This document shows, piece by piece, positions 51,218 through 59,533 of a stretch of DNA of 64,000 nucleotides. Source of the stretch: Archangiaceae bacterium (lineage in GTDB: Bacteria; Myxococcota; Myxococcia; Myxococcales; Myxococcaceae). The stretch spans positions 186,001-250,000 of the forward strand of contig JADJNS010000008.1 of NCBI GenBank assembly GCA_016714225.1. The letters run 5' to 3'. Position 1 is the first letter of the stretch, and each line of letters begins with the position of its first letter. The translations under genes and the position numbers were made by a program. The notes under the pieces were generated by a model. That model was not told where the DNA came from. It searched no databases and saw only the letters and a program-made list of their open reading frames with translations.

Positions 51218-51741
51218 TCGAGCACCTCGTGACCGGTGGCCTCGGCGTAGGCGCGCAGGCGCTTGCGAATGGTGGGCACGCTGCGCTCGAGCAGGGCGGC
51301 GACCTCTTCCATCGTCATCTCGTCGACGTAGTAGTGAATGACGGCCGACTGGGTCTCGGCGTCGAACTTCGCGAGGGTGCGGCGCACCACGTCGCGGGCC
51401 TCGAGCGCCTGGGGGCCACCGTGGGCCTCGCCGCGCACCAGCTCTTGCTGGGTGTACTCGGCCTTCCACCCCGCCTTGTCGCCGCGCATCAGGTTGAGGC
51501 AGTGGTGGGTGGCGATCTTCATCAGCCAGGTCAGCGGGGAAGACTCACCGCGGAACCCCGCTTCGTTTGCCATGGCTCTAGCGAAGACGTCTTGCATGGC
51601 ATCCTCCGCGGCGGTGGGGTTCTTGAGCAGGTACTGACAACGACCGAACACCGCACCGCCGTACTTCGAATACAGCTCTTTCAACCACGCACGACCGGCG
51701 CTCTTGCCTCCTTCGATGACTTCGAGCGCCGGGCGTGCCAT
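51214..51741 (-). CDS. ECF-family sigma factor of the caspase operon
   Basis: 175 residues. Region 2: LYSKYGGAVFGRCQYLLKN, then AAEDAMQDVFARAMAN and SPLTWLMKIATHHCLNLMRG. Region 4: LAKFDAETQSAVIHYYVDEMTMEEVAALLERSVPTIRKRL, a helix-turn-helix for the -35 box. The start is ATG 51741, 13 bases after the stop of lipoprotein A, with no clear Shine-Dalgarno, so it may depend on coupling. The downstream ZAS protein is its likely antagonist. Confidence 0.93.
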   Translation of the reverse strand: MARPALEVIEGGKSAGRAWLKELYSKYGGAVFGRCQYLLKNPTAAEDAMQDVFARAMANEAGFRGESSPLTWLMKIATHHCLNLMRGDKAGWKAEYTQQELVRGEAHGGPQALEARDVVRRTLAKFDAETQSAVIHYYVDEMTMEEVAALLERSVPTIRKRLRAYAEATGHEVLE

Positions 51742-51754
51742 TTCGCATTTGATC

Positions 51755-52726
51755 TTACAGCCTCAGGGTCGAGTACTCAGCCGTCGAGAGGTTGCCGCAC
51801 GCCGATTCGCTGCCGTAGTTGAGCGAGGGGTCGAACGAGGCGTTCAAGTACCGCGAGGCGAAGCTCGAGTCCCAGCACTCGGTGGCGGTGGCGGTCTGGC
51901 CCGAGGCGAGGTCTCCGCCGGCGACCTTCACGTCGCTGCGGCCGGCGCCGCTGCGGTCCCACCGCGAGTTGAGGGTCATGTTCTCGAGCGCGGTGTTCTT
52001 GGCGGCGTCGATGTCACCCTGGAACTGGAACTCGAGCTTGCCGCCGGTCTGCTCGTTCGAGGCGTACTTGTAGGTGGCGTTCACGAAGCGGCCCGAGTCG
52101 TGGTCTTTCACCTGGGTGAAGGTCGCCTCGACCTCGGCGGTGTCGTCGAGCGCGTCGTGCGTGTAGACGTACTCGGCCTTGCCGAAGGCGTCGGCGTCGT
52201 GCTCGGGCAGCTGTTGGGCCTTGTCCATGTCGAGGGTGAAGTTGCCGTGGCCGGTCACCTTGCCGGTCGAGACGTGCTCACCCGAGAGAATGGTGAGGAA
52301 CGCGTCGTCGCCCGCGGTCTTGGCCTTGGCCTCGAGCACGTAGGTGAAGTCTTTGTCGGCCTTCTTGGTGACGGTCATGCGCCAGGTGTTGGGCGAGAGC
52401 GCCTCGGTGTAGGGGCCCCAGACCGCCACGCCCTTCTCCTCGTCGAGGGTGGTGGGCGGGTACTCGGTGATGGTCTTCACCAGGGTGAGCACCTGGTAGC
52501 CGGCTCCGTTCACGAACAACGAGACGCCGCGGGTCACCTGGTAGAATGCCGCCTTGTCGCCCTCGAGGGCCTGGCCAGAAGAAGCGGTCTCGAGCGCCTG
52601 GCCGGTCGAGCCGGGGACCTTCATCTGCACCGTGTCCGACTTGGGTACCGCGTTGCGGTATTCGTCAGCCCCACCCAGGCCACAACCGGTCAAAGCGATC
52701 ACAGCGGCGATCAAGAGGTTCTTCAT
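51755..52726 (-). CDS. Lipoprotein A of the caspase operon
   Basis: 323 residues from ATG 52726, with GAAGGAGC upstream. Lipobox ALTGC (Cys15). Landmarks shared in order with lipoprotein B at 47983: a YRNAVPKSDTVQMK-like start, YPPTT, WGPY, GHGNFTLDMDKAQ, Y-T-H-D and ATECWDSS, then a late Cys. Beta-rich. It is the first gene of the unit, so the operon is bracketed by two related lipoproteins. Possible roles are signal receptor, caspase substrate or chaperone of the barrel; none is shown by sequence. Confidence 0.85.
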   Translation of the reverse strand: MKNLLIAAVIALTGCGLGGADEYRNAVPKSDTVQMKVPGSTGQALETASSGQALEGDKAAFYQVTRGVSLFVNGAGYQVLTLVKTITEYPPTTLDEEKGVAVWGPYTEALSPNTWRMTVTKKADKDFTYVLEAKAKTAGDDAFLTILSGEHVSTGKVTGHGNFTLDMDKAQQLPEHDADAFGKAEYVYTHDALDDTAEVEATFTQVKDHDSGRFVNATYKYASNEQTGGKLEFQFQGDIDAAKNTALENMTLNSRWDRSGAGRSDVKVAGGDLASGQTATATECWDSSFASRYLNASFDPSLNYGSESACGNLSTAEYSTLRL

Positions 52727-52929
52727 TGCTCGAGCTCCTTCGGGGTTTTTGTTTTGCGTCAGCCATCGATATGGACACGGCGGGGGCGAAAAATGAAAAG
52801 CCGCTCGAGCGCCGAGAAAGCCGAGCGCGTGCCGGGGGTTGGCGATGTGGGCGGGCCTGGGTGCCGGTGGCCTGTCGCCGCTTTTCGAATCTGGCTTAGG
52901 TGCGGCGCCGACAGTAGCCTCGCCGGCCC
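52727..52929. promoter_or_regulatory. Divergent intergenic region upstream of the caspase operon
   Basis: 203 bases between lipoprotein A and the PqqD/HlyD gene. Read on the minus strand it has GAAGGAGC (52736-52743 region) as ribosome-binding site and a T/A-rich run at 52747-52755. I could not define a sigma-70 or ECF promoter with confidence. It is the obvious place for autoregulation by the ECF factor. Confidence 0.4.
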
Positions 52930-54246
52930 ATGATGCTGGGGGACAAGCTCCCGCGGTTCCGCGGCGACCTGAAGGTCGAGCCCAAGACGGACAGCAAGGG
53001 GCTGTTCGAGGTCACCGACATCTCTGCGGGCAAGCACTTCACGCTCTACGACTTCGAGCTGTCGATGGCGCGCATGATGGACGGCAAGCGCACCGTGCAG
53101 CAGGTGCTCGAGTCGTCGACGCGGCTGGCGATACCGGTGACGCTCGAGGGGCTCGAGAAGTTCGTGCGCCAGCTGCGCGCGTACGGGTTCGTGGAAGACG
53201 GCTCGGAGCTGACCAACATCGGCGCGGCGCAGAGCTTCGAGCCCCGCGAAGAGTGGGACCCGGCGCTCAGAGATCTGTTCACTTCGGCGCTGGTGAAGCT
53301 GCGGCAGAACCGCTTCGCCGAGGCGCGCGAGTACCTCGAGGCGATGCTGGCGGTCGACAAGGACAACGCCGAGGCGCAGAAGGTGATCGCCGAGATCGCC
53401 GAGCGCGAGAAGAACGCGCCTGCCGCTGCGCAGCAGCCGCCGCTGGCGCAGGCGCGCGGCGAGACGCAGGTGGCCGAGCGCCCCGCGAAGCCCGGCCCGC
53501 TGGCGAAGGTGCCGGGGTGGGGGTTTGCCGTGGCCGGCGGGGTGCTGGCGCTGGTGGTGCTCTTGATTCCGCTGCCGCGCTCGCTCGCCGCCAGCGTGGT
53601 GCTCGAGGCGGGGCCGGGTGCGCCGGTGACGGCTCCGCGCGACGCGGTGGTGAAAGAGCCGGGCACTGCCGATGGCAAGTGGGTCGACTCGGGCGCCACC
53701 CTGGTGAAGCTCGACACCGCCGAGCGCGAGGCGACCCTGAAGAAGCTCGAGACCGAGCTCGCCGACGAGACCAACAAGCTGGCCATCGCGCAGAAGCTGG
53801 CGAAGAAGAAGAAGGCCAAGGCGGCGGTGATCGACCGCGCCCGTGAGCTGCAGGCCCGGGTCGATGCGCACCGCGCCGAGCTCGAGAAGGTGCGGCTCGA
53901 CACTGCGAGCTGGCTGATCACCTCGAACGTGGCGGGCCTGGTGTCCGAGCTCAAGGCGGTGCCCGGCACGAAGCTCGCGGCGGGCGAGGCGGTGGCGCGC
54001 ATCGTCGACCCGCGCATGCTGAAGGTGACGGTGACCGTCGAGGCCAAGGCCTCCGCCGCGGTGCAGGCCGGCCAGCGGGTGGTGGCGACGGTGAACGGGC
54101 ACGCGGTCGACGTCGAGCTCAAGTCGATCGAAGGCGGGGTGGCGAAGGGCGAGCTGCCCAACCCCGACCGGGTGTTTGCGCCGGGAGACCGCGGCAGCGG
54201 GGCCATCAAGGTGGGCGCGAAGTCGCTGCTGGGCCGGCTGTTCTAG
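52930..54246 (+). CDS. PqqD-like/RRE domain fused to TPR segment and HlyD-type membrane-fusion protein
   Basis: 438 residues. Residues 10-90 look like a PqqD-type winged helix (HFTLYDFELSMARMMDGKRTVQQVL, then LEGLEKFVRQLRAYGFVED), the fold that binds precursor peptides. About 105-160 is a TPR-like helical hairpin (ALVKLRQNRFAEAREYLEAML). One membrane helix at about 199-218, then an HlyD-like half: lipoyl strand (APVTAPRDAVVKEPGTADGKWVDSG), a coiled coil (about 250-320) and a second lipoyl strand with VAGLVSELKAVPGTKLAAGE. No ABC transporter or peptide gene is adjacent. The combination is unusual. A role in export or envelope assembly is inferred. Confidence 0.8.
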   Translation: MMLGDKLPRFRGDLKVEPKTDSKGLFEVTDISAGKHFTLYDFELSMARMMDGKRTVQQVLESSTRLAIPVTLEGLEKFVRQLRAYGFVEDGSELTNIGAAQSFEPREEWDPALRDLFTSALVKLRQNRFAEAREYLEAMLAVDKDNAEAQKVIAEIAEREKNAPAAAQQPPLAQARGETQVAERPAKPGPLAKVPGWGFAVAGGVLALVVLLIPLPRSLAASVVLEAGPGAPVTAPRDAVVKEPGTADGKWVDSGATLVKLDTAEREATLKKLETELADETNKLAIAQKLAKKKKAKAAVIDRARELQARVDAHRAELEKVRLDTASWLITSNVAGLVSELKAVPGTKLAAGEAVARIVDPRMLKVTVTVEAKASAAVQAGQRVVATVNGHAVDVELKSIEGGVAKGELPNPDRVFAPGDRGSGAIKVGAKSLLGRLF

Positions 54247-54254
54247 GTGTCGCT

Positions 54255-54725
54255 TCAGCCGGGGACGAGGTCGCCGAAGCTCTTGGCGTACTGCTCGACC
54301 CAGACCTGCGCGGCTTCCCTGGTGGTGACGGCCTGCCCGCGCTGGGCCGAGAGGGTCTCGCGCAGCTCTTCGATGCGCAGCACCTGCTCGGCGAGCTTCA
54401 TCTTGAAGGCGGTGCCCGGTTCGACGAACGAGAGGCCGACCCGAAAGGTGCCGTCGCCGAGCGCGGTGCACGAGGTGACGGTGCCGGTGAGCTTGAACCG
54501 CGAGTGGTGTACGGGAATCTCGATGTCCACGGTGACGCCGAGCGCGAGGGCCACGGGAGAGCCGAACGAGACGCCGCCCTCCGAGATGTCTCCGGCGCGG
54601 GAGAGCAGCGGGTTGGCGGCGCCCTGGGTGCGCACTGCCAGCGGCACCCGAATCGGGTGGCGCACATAACGTCGCTGCACTGCGTAACGGTCTTCGACCA
54701 CGCGGGGGGCAGCATAGTGCTTCAC
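54255..54725 (-). CDS. PilZ-domain protein
   Basis: 156 residues. PilZ domain at about 18-110: the Arg cluster RRYVRHPIRVP (RxxxR) and DISEGGVSFGSP (D/N-x-S-x-x-G) are the c-di-GMP contact sites. A helical tail of 45 residues follows (LAEQVLRIEELRETLSAQ), suggesting dimerisation. It lies convergent with the PqqD/HlyD gene (8-bp gap) and is divergent from the methyltransferase. Confidence 0.9.
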   Translation of the reverse strand: MKHYAAPRVVEDRYAVQRRYVRHPIRVPLAVRTQGAANPLLSRAGDISEGGVSFGSPVALALGVTVDIEIPVHHSRFKLTGTVTSCTALGDGTFRVGLSFVEPGTAFKMKLAEQVLRIEELRETLSAQRGQAVTTREAAQVWVEQYAKSFGDLVPG

Positions 54726-54736
54726 GGCGAGACCCT

Positions 54737-55564
54737 GTGGTAGTGCCTGCAGCCCGCGTGACGAACTACTACCAAGTCAAATACGGCCCCCTGTCGGTCA
54801 GCTACCTGCCCGTGCTCGACGGCGGCGGCATGACCTTCGGGCAGCAATACCTCGACGTCATTCGGCAGAAGCTGGGGCGGGTCGGGCACGCGTTCGAGTA
54901 CTGCGCCGGGCCGGGGTTCATCGGGTTCTCTCTCTTGGCCCACGGCCTGTGTGAGCGGCTGACGCTGGCCGACATCAACCCCGAGGCGGTGCGGGCGGCG
55001 CGCGACACCGTGGCGCGCAACGGGCTGCAAGATCGGGTGGCGGTCTACGAGTCAGACTGCCTCGATCAGATTCCCGCCACCGAGAAGTGGGACCTGGTGG
55101 TGAGCAACCCGCCGCACTTCGACGGCGATCAGCAGGAGTACAAAGACGCGATTCGGTTGATCGACCCGGGCTGGGAGATTCACAAGCGGTTCTACCGGGA
55201 CGTGAAGAAGTTCTTGAAGCCGGGAGCTTCGATCATCTTTCAAGAGAACGCGCACGCCACGCGCAGCGAAGACTTCGAGCAGATGATCCGCGAGAATGGG
55301 CTCTCGTTGGTCGATGTCTTCGAGGCGGGTTCGTCGCAGGGGCTCTCGGGCGACCGGCGCAAGAACGGCAAGGGCAGGGTGCTGCCCGGGCTGGCGCAGG
55401 GGCTCATGAAGCGCGCCATGCTGCCGGTCGAGCAGGCGCTGATGAACTCGCGCCTCGAACGGTTCTTGAAGGACAACGACGTCTACCGCAAGCTCTCGAC
55501 GCTGCCGATCTTCACGCCGAAGCAGTTCTATTTCATCTGGAGCAAGGCGCAGAACGACGCCTGA
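54737..55564 (+). CDS. Class I SAM-dependent methyltransferase, HemK/RlmG-like
   Basis: 275 residues from GTG 54737; GTG 54758 (TNYYQVKYG) is an equally good start. Motif I is EYCAGPGFIGFSLLA, the acidic loop is LADINPEAV, and motif IV is VVSNPPHF. NPPH/NPPY marks N-methylation of amide or amino groups in protein or RNA. The C-terminal 90 residues are helical and basic, with no match I can name. It lies between two PilZ genes, only 15 bp before the next. Confidence 0.85.
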   Translation: MVVPAARVTNYYQVKYGPLSVSYLPVLDGGGMTFGQQYLDVIRQKLGRVGHAFEYCAGPGFIGFSLLAHGLCERLTLADINPEAVRAARDTVARNGLQDRVAVYESDCLDQIPATEKWDLVVSNPPHFDGDQQEYKDAIRLIDPGWEIHKRFYRDVKKFLKPGASIIFQENAHATRSEDFEQMIRENGLSLVDVFEAGSSQGLSGDRRKNGKGRVLPGLAQGLMKRAMLPVEQALMNSRLERFLKDNDVYRKLSTLPIFTPKQFYFIWSKAQNDA

Positions 55565-55579
55565 GCGGTGGCCTAAAGC

Positions 55580-56740
55580 GTGATCAGCAACCGCCGTTAC
55601 CCGCGCTACCCGGTGAGCCTGCGGCTGCGGTTGCAGCTGCCCACCGGTGAGCTGGAGACGACCACCGAGGAGATCTCGCTGGCCGGCTTCAGCGCCAAGT
55701 GCGCCTCGCTGCCCGAGACGGGCACGTCGTTTCCCTTCACGGTGCACCTGCCTGACGGCAGCCAGGTGACCGGCAGCGCGGCGGCGGTGCGCATCTCGCC
55801 CGACGGGCTGGCGGGGTTCTCGTGCGAGTTCGCTTCGGGGCAGCAGCCGGCGTGGGCGGCCTTCATCGGCCAGGAGCACGGCCAGGGCGGGGTGTGGCGC
55901 ATGCTCAGCCGCTGGGTGAGCGGCGGCGGCTCGGACGAGGTCGACGTCACCACCGCGGGCCTGGGCGCGATGCGGTTGCACATGGTGGGCGAGAACGGCG
56001 AGGCGTACCGCATCGCGTTCGAGAAGCACCCCAGCGAGCCGCCCGACGCGTCGGCGTTCGCCAACGTCTCGCCACGGGTGCTCGAGTTCGCCAAGCGGGC
56101 GATCTCGAGAATCTTGATCGCCGACGTGCTGCTCAAGCGCTCGGCGGGGGCAGAGGTCGAGGCGGTGCGCCTGGTCGAGATGCTCAACGGCGGGTACGGG
56201 TACGTCATCGAGCACGCGGGCGGGAAGCCGGGCCTGATGGGGCTGCACGGCGGCGAGCTGATGGTGATCGAGGTCGACGGGAAGCCGGTGTTCCCGTACT
56301 TCACCGAAGACGAGCTCGAGATCATCGCGGCCGACACGTTTCGCCGCGATGCCGGGGCGAAGCCGGCGGCGGTGGCCGCGTCTGCGGCAGCCGCAGCGCC
56401 CCCCGCGATTCGTGAAGAGCGGTTCTCGGAGGCCTACGAGCACCAGCACGTCGACACGCAGAGCCCGATTCGGGTGTCGCACACCGAGCTGCGCGAGGCG
56501 ATGGCGCTCTCGCAGCGCAAGCAGACCCGCAGCTACGGCAATCGCACGTTGAAGCTGTTTCCCGACGTGTGGCTCGAGGTGCAGCGCCCCGGCGCCTGGC
56601 CCGAGCCGGTGCGCGGCTTCGCGATGGAAGATGGCGCCGCGCTGTGCGTGTTCGTGCTGGTGGGGCAGGGGGCTCCGCGGGTGGTGCGGCTCGAGGGCAA
56701 AGACCAGGTCTTCAGCATTCGCGGCGGCCCCGCCGGCTGA
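55580..56740 (+). CDS. PilZ-domain protein with long C-terminal region
   Basis: 386 residues from GTG 55580. N-terminal PilZ-like domain 1-95 (NRRYPRYPVSLRLRLQ, EISLAGFSAKC); the second motif has Gly and Ser but lacks the exact D/NxSxxG spacing, so c-di-GMP binding is uncertain. About 110-270 is a mixed domain with no name I can give, then an Ala-rich linker and a final beta-rich 70 residues. The 3' end overlaps the convergent secreted-protein gene by 29 bases. Confidence 0.8.
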   Translation: MISNRRYPRYPVSLRLRLQLPTGELETTTEEISLAGFSAKCASLPETGTSFPFTVHLPDGSQVTGSAAAVRISPDGLAGFSCEFASGQQPAWAAFIGQEHGQGGVWRMLSRWVSGGGSDEVDVTTAGLGAMRLHMVGENGEAYRIAFEKHPSEPPDASAFANVSPRVLEFAKRAISRILIADVLLKRSAGAEVEAVRLVEMLNGGYGYVIEHAGGKPGLMGLHGGELMVIEVDGKPVFPYFTEDELEIIAADTFRRDAGAKPAAVAASAAAAAPPAIREERFSEAYEHQHVDTQSPIRVSHTELREAMALSQRKQTRSYGNRTLKLFPDVWLEVQRPGAWPEPVRGFAMEDGAALCVFVLVGQGAPRVVRLEGKDQVFSIRGGPAG

Positions 56741-57500
56741 GCCAGGCGGCGAGCCCCAGCAGCAGCAGCGGGCCGGGCGAGGCGCTGCAGCCCGGGGGGC
56801 ACTCGAGCTCGACGTCGAACGGGAGCGCGGGGAGATCTTCGCTCATGCCGGCGACGTGCAGCTTCAGCTCGCCGTGGTGCTTGCCGGCCTTGAGGCCCGG
56901 CGAGGCTCCGGCGGGGAGCCCACCGCAGACCGTGAAGAGCGCGAAGCGGTAGTGCGAGCTGGCGCTGCTGGTGCCGTACTGCAGGCTCTGATCGATCGCC
57001 TCGCCGCCGACGACGAGCGTGGCACGGGTGAGGGGCAGCCACGGCTCGAGCTCGGTCGACGGAGTGAGGTCGAGCTCGGCGCCGGCGCCTCGCACCGCCG
57101 TGGTGCAGCTGCCCGCGGTGGTCGGGGTCTGAAAGTCGCCGGTGCGGGCGGTCTGGGTGAGCGTGCCGGCGCTCTGGGGCAGTGGGGCGGGGGGCCCGAA
57201 GGTGACCGTCGAGTCGACCGGCTCGCCGGTGCAGACCCAGTGGGCGGTGAGGGTGTACGGCACGCCTTGCGTCGGGGGCGTGACCGGGTGGATGCCTTCG
57301 GGCGCCGCTTCGGTGGTCACCTCGCCTCCGTCGGGGCCGGTCAGCGTCGCCGGGGTGCCTGGCATCGCGGGCAGCGCGGGGAGGTTCACCGGCAGCGGCG
57401 CCCTCGGTGTGAACTTCGGGTACGCGCAGCCGCTGCAGGCTTCGGCTCGGCGCGTGGCGATGGCGGCGGTGAGCGCGAGCAGCGCGGCGAGGGTACGCAT
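56712..57500 (-). CDS. Secreted protein with MYXO-CTERM-like tail
   Basis: 262 residues from ATG 57500. Signal peptide MRTLAALLALTAAIATRRAEA, then CSGCAYPKF, a Pro/Thr-rich stretch and a beta-rich domain with three Cys pairs. The C-terminus is CPPGCSASPG, a short hydrophobic stretch (PLLLLGLAAWL) and SRRGRREC, which resembles MYXO-CTERM, with Cys before and Arg after the helix. The final Cys is unusual for that signal. I do not recognise the main domain. It overlaps the PilZ gene tail to tail. Confidence 0.7.
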   Translation of the reverse strand: MRTLAALLALTAAIATRRAEACSGCAYPKFTPRAPLPVNLPALPAMPGTPATLTGPDGGEVTTEAAPEGIHPVTPPTQGVPYTLTAHWVCTGEPVDSTVTFGPPAPLPQSAGTLTQTARTGDFQTPTTAGSCTTAVRGAGAELDLTPSTELEPWLPLTRATLVVGGEAIDQSLQYGTSSASSHYRFALFTVCGGLPAGASPGLKAGKHHGELKLHVAGMSEDLPALPFDVELECPPGCSASPGPLLLLGLAAWLSRRGRREC

Positions 57501-57955
57501 GGGGTCGCGAGTATGGCGCCCTGAGGCGGCGCGTGCGCGATCGAGGGGCTCCCCTGCGCGGTTCGTTGCTGCTGGGCGGTGGCGAGGGGCTGCGCCGGTT
57601 CGCTCCGTGGGCCATCTTGCGAATGGGGGCTCGGGTGGCGGGGCCCGCTTCTGCGCGACGGTCGTGCGACCGCGTTGGCCCGTGCGACTGCGCTGCCTCG
57701 TGCGACCGCGCTTGCTGCGTTGCGGCCGAGTCGCTTTGGCTGGGGAGCGTGCCGGCGGAGTCGACTGGCCTGTTTCGGCGCTCGGAAAATCGTTCTGGAC
57801 GGGTTTGTCGTCGCGCGCGACGAAAATCGCGCCCAGAACCATCGAGCGCACTGCGCGAGGCCGGAGCGCGAATTACCTCTCCGCGGGCATCGGACCTCCC
57901 GACCCGCGCTTGCCATGCGGGCGCTCACTGACGCAGTCACGTCGCCGCGGGCTCT
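57501..57955. other. Gene-free stretch with three 18-bp tandem units
   Basis: No reading frame here has good third-position GC, a ribosome-binding site and a recognisable domain. 57662-57715 holds three 18-bp units, each of the form YCGTGCGACNGCGYTKSC. The rest shows nothing I can name. Confidence 0.5.
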
Positions 57956-58069
57956 CTGGGGCGCGTCGCCCCTGCGCCCTCAGAGCTCGGCGTCGGGCGC
58001 CTTCGCTGCGGTCTGGGGCGCGTCGCCCCCGCGCCCTCAGGGCCCGGCGTCGGGCGCCTTCGCTGCGGG
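57956..58069. repeat. 57-bp tandem duplication across the DUF4340 gene stop
   Basis: Unit 1 is 57956-58012 and unit 2 is 58013-58069, with five differing bases. Read on the minus strand, unit 2 holds the last codons (AAKAPDAGP) and TGA at 58037-58039; unit 1, further 3', carries a matching copy of these codons with its own TGA (57980-57982). The period is 19 codons, so the copies are in frame. Confidence 0.8.
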
Positions 58070-59533
58070 CGGCGCCTCGAGCAGATCGTCGAGCTTCGTC
58101 GGCAGGTCGGCGAGGCGCGTCGCGTCGGCACAGACCACCTGGTCTCGGGTGCCCTTCAGGTACTTCTGGTCCATCTTGCCCTTGGCCTGGGCGCCCACCC
58201 ACAGCCGCGCCAGCTCTTTGCCGCTTGCGTCGCTGAGCGCGATCCACCGATCGAAGCCGTACTTCTTGAGGTCCTTCGGCTTGTCTTCGATGAGCTCGCT
58301 GCCCTTCACCGAGCCCAGCGTCCACAGCAGCGCGGCGAGCTTGAACTGCTTCGCCGGCCCCTGCTGCGGAGCGGTCACCCTCCAGCTCTCGGCTCCGCCG
58401 CCATCGGTGGCGTCTTTCTCGACCACCAGCTCTGCGCCGTCGGCGAGGTGTACGCGCACCTTCGCCACCGCGTCTTTCTTGAACTGCAGCACCGACTTGT
58501 CGCGCATGTCGAACGGGTTGCGGTCGAAGAAGCTGAGCGCGTTCGAGCTCACCTCGGCGATCACCACGCCGTGCGCGTCTTCGCGTCGCGCGTAGACCTG
58601 CGCGGACCCTGCGTCGCCACCGCCGACCTTGAGCAGCTTCACGTTGACCCTCTGCGCAGGCTCACCGACGGTGAAGGTGAGATCTTCGGTCGGCGCGTCG
58701 AACGCGATCTCCGCGGCGGGAAAGCCGGTCGCGCGCTCGCTCTTGATGCCGCTGATGGCTCCGCTGATCGCGCCCTGGTCGGCGAGGAACTGCGGGTCTT
58801 CACCCTTGAACGGTTTGGTGGGCTTGAGCACCCACTGGCGGTCGGCGTCGCGCTCGATCGTGTAGTCGTTGGTCTGGGTCTTCACCGCGATCTTCGACAC
58901 CTGCTGCTCGTCGAGCGTGACCAGCTCTTTCTCGCGCAGATCGAACGGCGTCTTCTGGAAGGCCCACTTCACGCCGCCCTCGGCGCCCCACACCTTCTTC
59001 TCGTCGTCGCGGAGCATGAAGATCGAGCCGTTGAACGAGTTCTCGGCGCCCGCCACCAGCTTCACCTTGCGCCGCTCGCGCGCCTCGCCCACCAGCGCCT
59101 CGGCCTGCACGGTGAACGACGGACTCTCGAGGCCGTACTTCTTCAACGCGGCCGCATCGGGCGCCTCGTCGGCGACGTACTTGAACTTCGACGCCTGCAG
59201 CTGGCTGGTGATGCCGTCGACCGCGATGCGATCGACGCCCGCACCGGCGAACGGCTGGCTCATGCGCCACGGGGCGCTGCCGCTCTCGCGCTCGAGCACC
59301 GAGGTCTGCCCTGAGGTCGTGAGCTCGAGCCGCACGAACTCGACCCGAGGCACCGCGCCGTCGACCGCCCTCTCGTCGAGCTTGAGCACCGGGAAGAGGT
59401 GCTCGTCGACGTCTTTCTGCTTCGTCTCTTTCTGCTCGGGCTCGTAGACGCCCTTCCACGCGTAGAGGCCCACGCCGAGGCCGACGGCGAGCAGCGCCAC
59501 CAGCATCACCAGGGTGCGCGCCGACTGGCTCAC
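58037..59533 (-). CDS. DUF4340-family protein of the ABC transporter operon
   Basis: 498 residues from GTG 59533, overlapping the Gldg-type stop by GTGA. One N-terminal membrane helix (TLVMLVALLAVGLGVGLYAW), then a large periplasmic region with repeated DUF4340 units, e.g. ALKKYGLESPSFTVQAE, and later DLKKYGFDRWIALSD, each with a Lys-Lys-Tyr-Gly turn. It ends in the Ala/Pro-rich APPAAKAPDAGP that is part of the 57-bp duplication. DUF4340 proteins accompany GldG/ABC-2 systems, probably as periplasmic partners. Confidence 0.88.
   Translation of the reverse strand: MSQSARTLVMLVALLAVGLGVGLYAWKGVYEPEQKETKQKDVDEHLFPVLKLDERAVDGAVPRVEFVRLELTTSGQTSVLERESGSAPWRMSQPFAGAGVDRIAVDGITSQLQASKFKYVADEAPDAAALKKYGLESPSFTVQAEALVGEARERRKVKLVAGAENSFNGSIFMLRDDEKKVWGAEGGVKWAFQKTPFDLREKELVTLDEQQVSKIAVKTQTNDYTIERDADRQWVLKPTKPFKGEDPQFLADQGAISGAISGIKSERATGFPAAEIAFDAPTEDLTFTVGEPAQRVNVKLLKVGGGDAGSAQVYARREDAHGVVIAEVSSNALSFFDRNPFDMRDKSVLQFKKDAVAKVRVHLADGAELVVEKDATDGGGAESWRVTAPQQGPAKQFKLAALLWTLGSVKGSELIEDKPKDLKKYGFDRWIALSDASGKELARLWVGAQAKGKMDQKYLKGTRDQVVCADATRLADLPTKLDDLLEAPPAAKAPDAGP

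Noticed and set aside
57501..57955. Possible small protein from the RATALA-type repeat frame
   Set aside because: Frame lacks a ribosome-binding site and good third-position GC; the repeat alone explains its openness.
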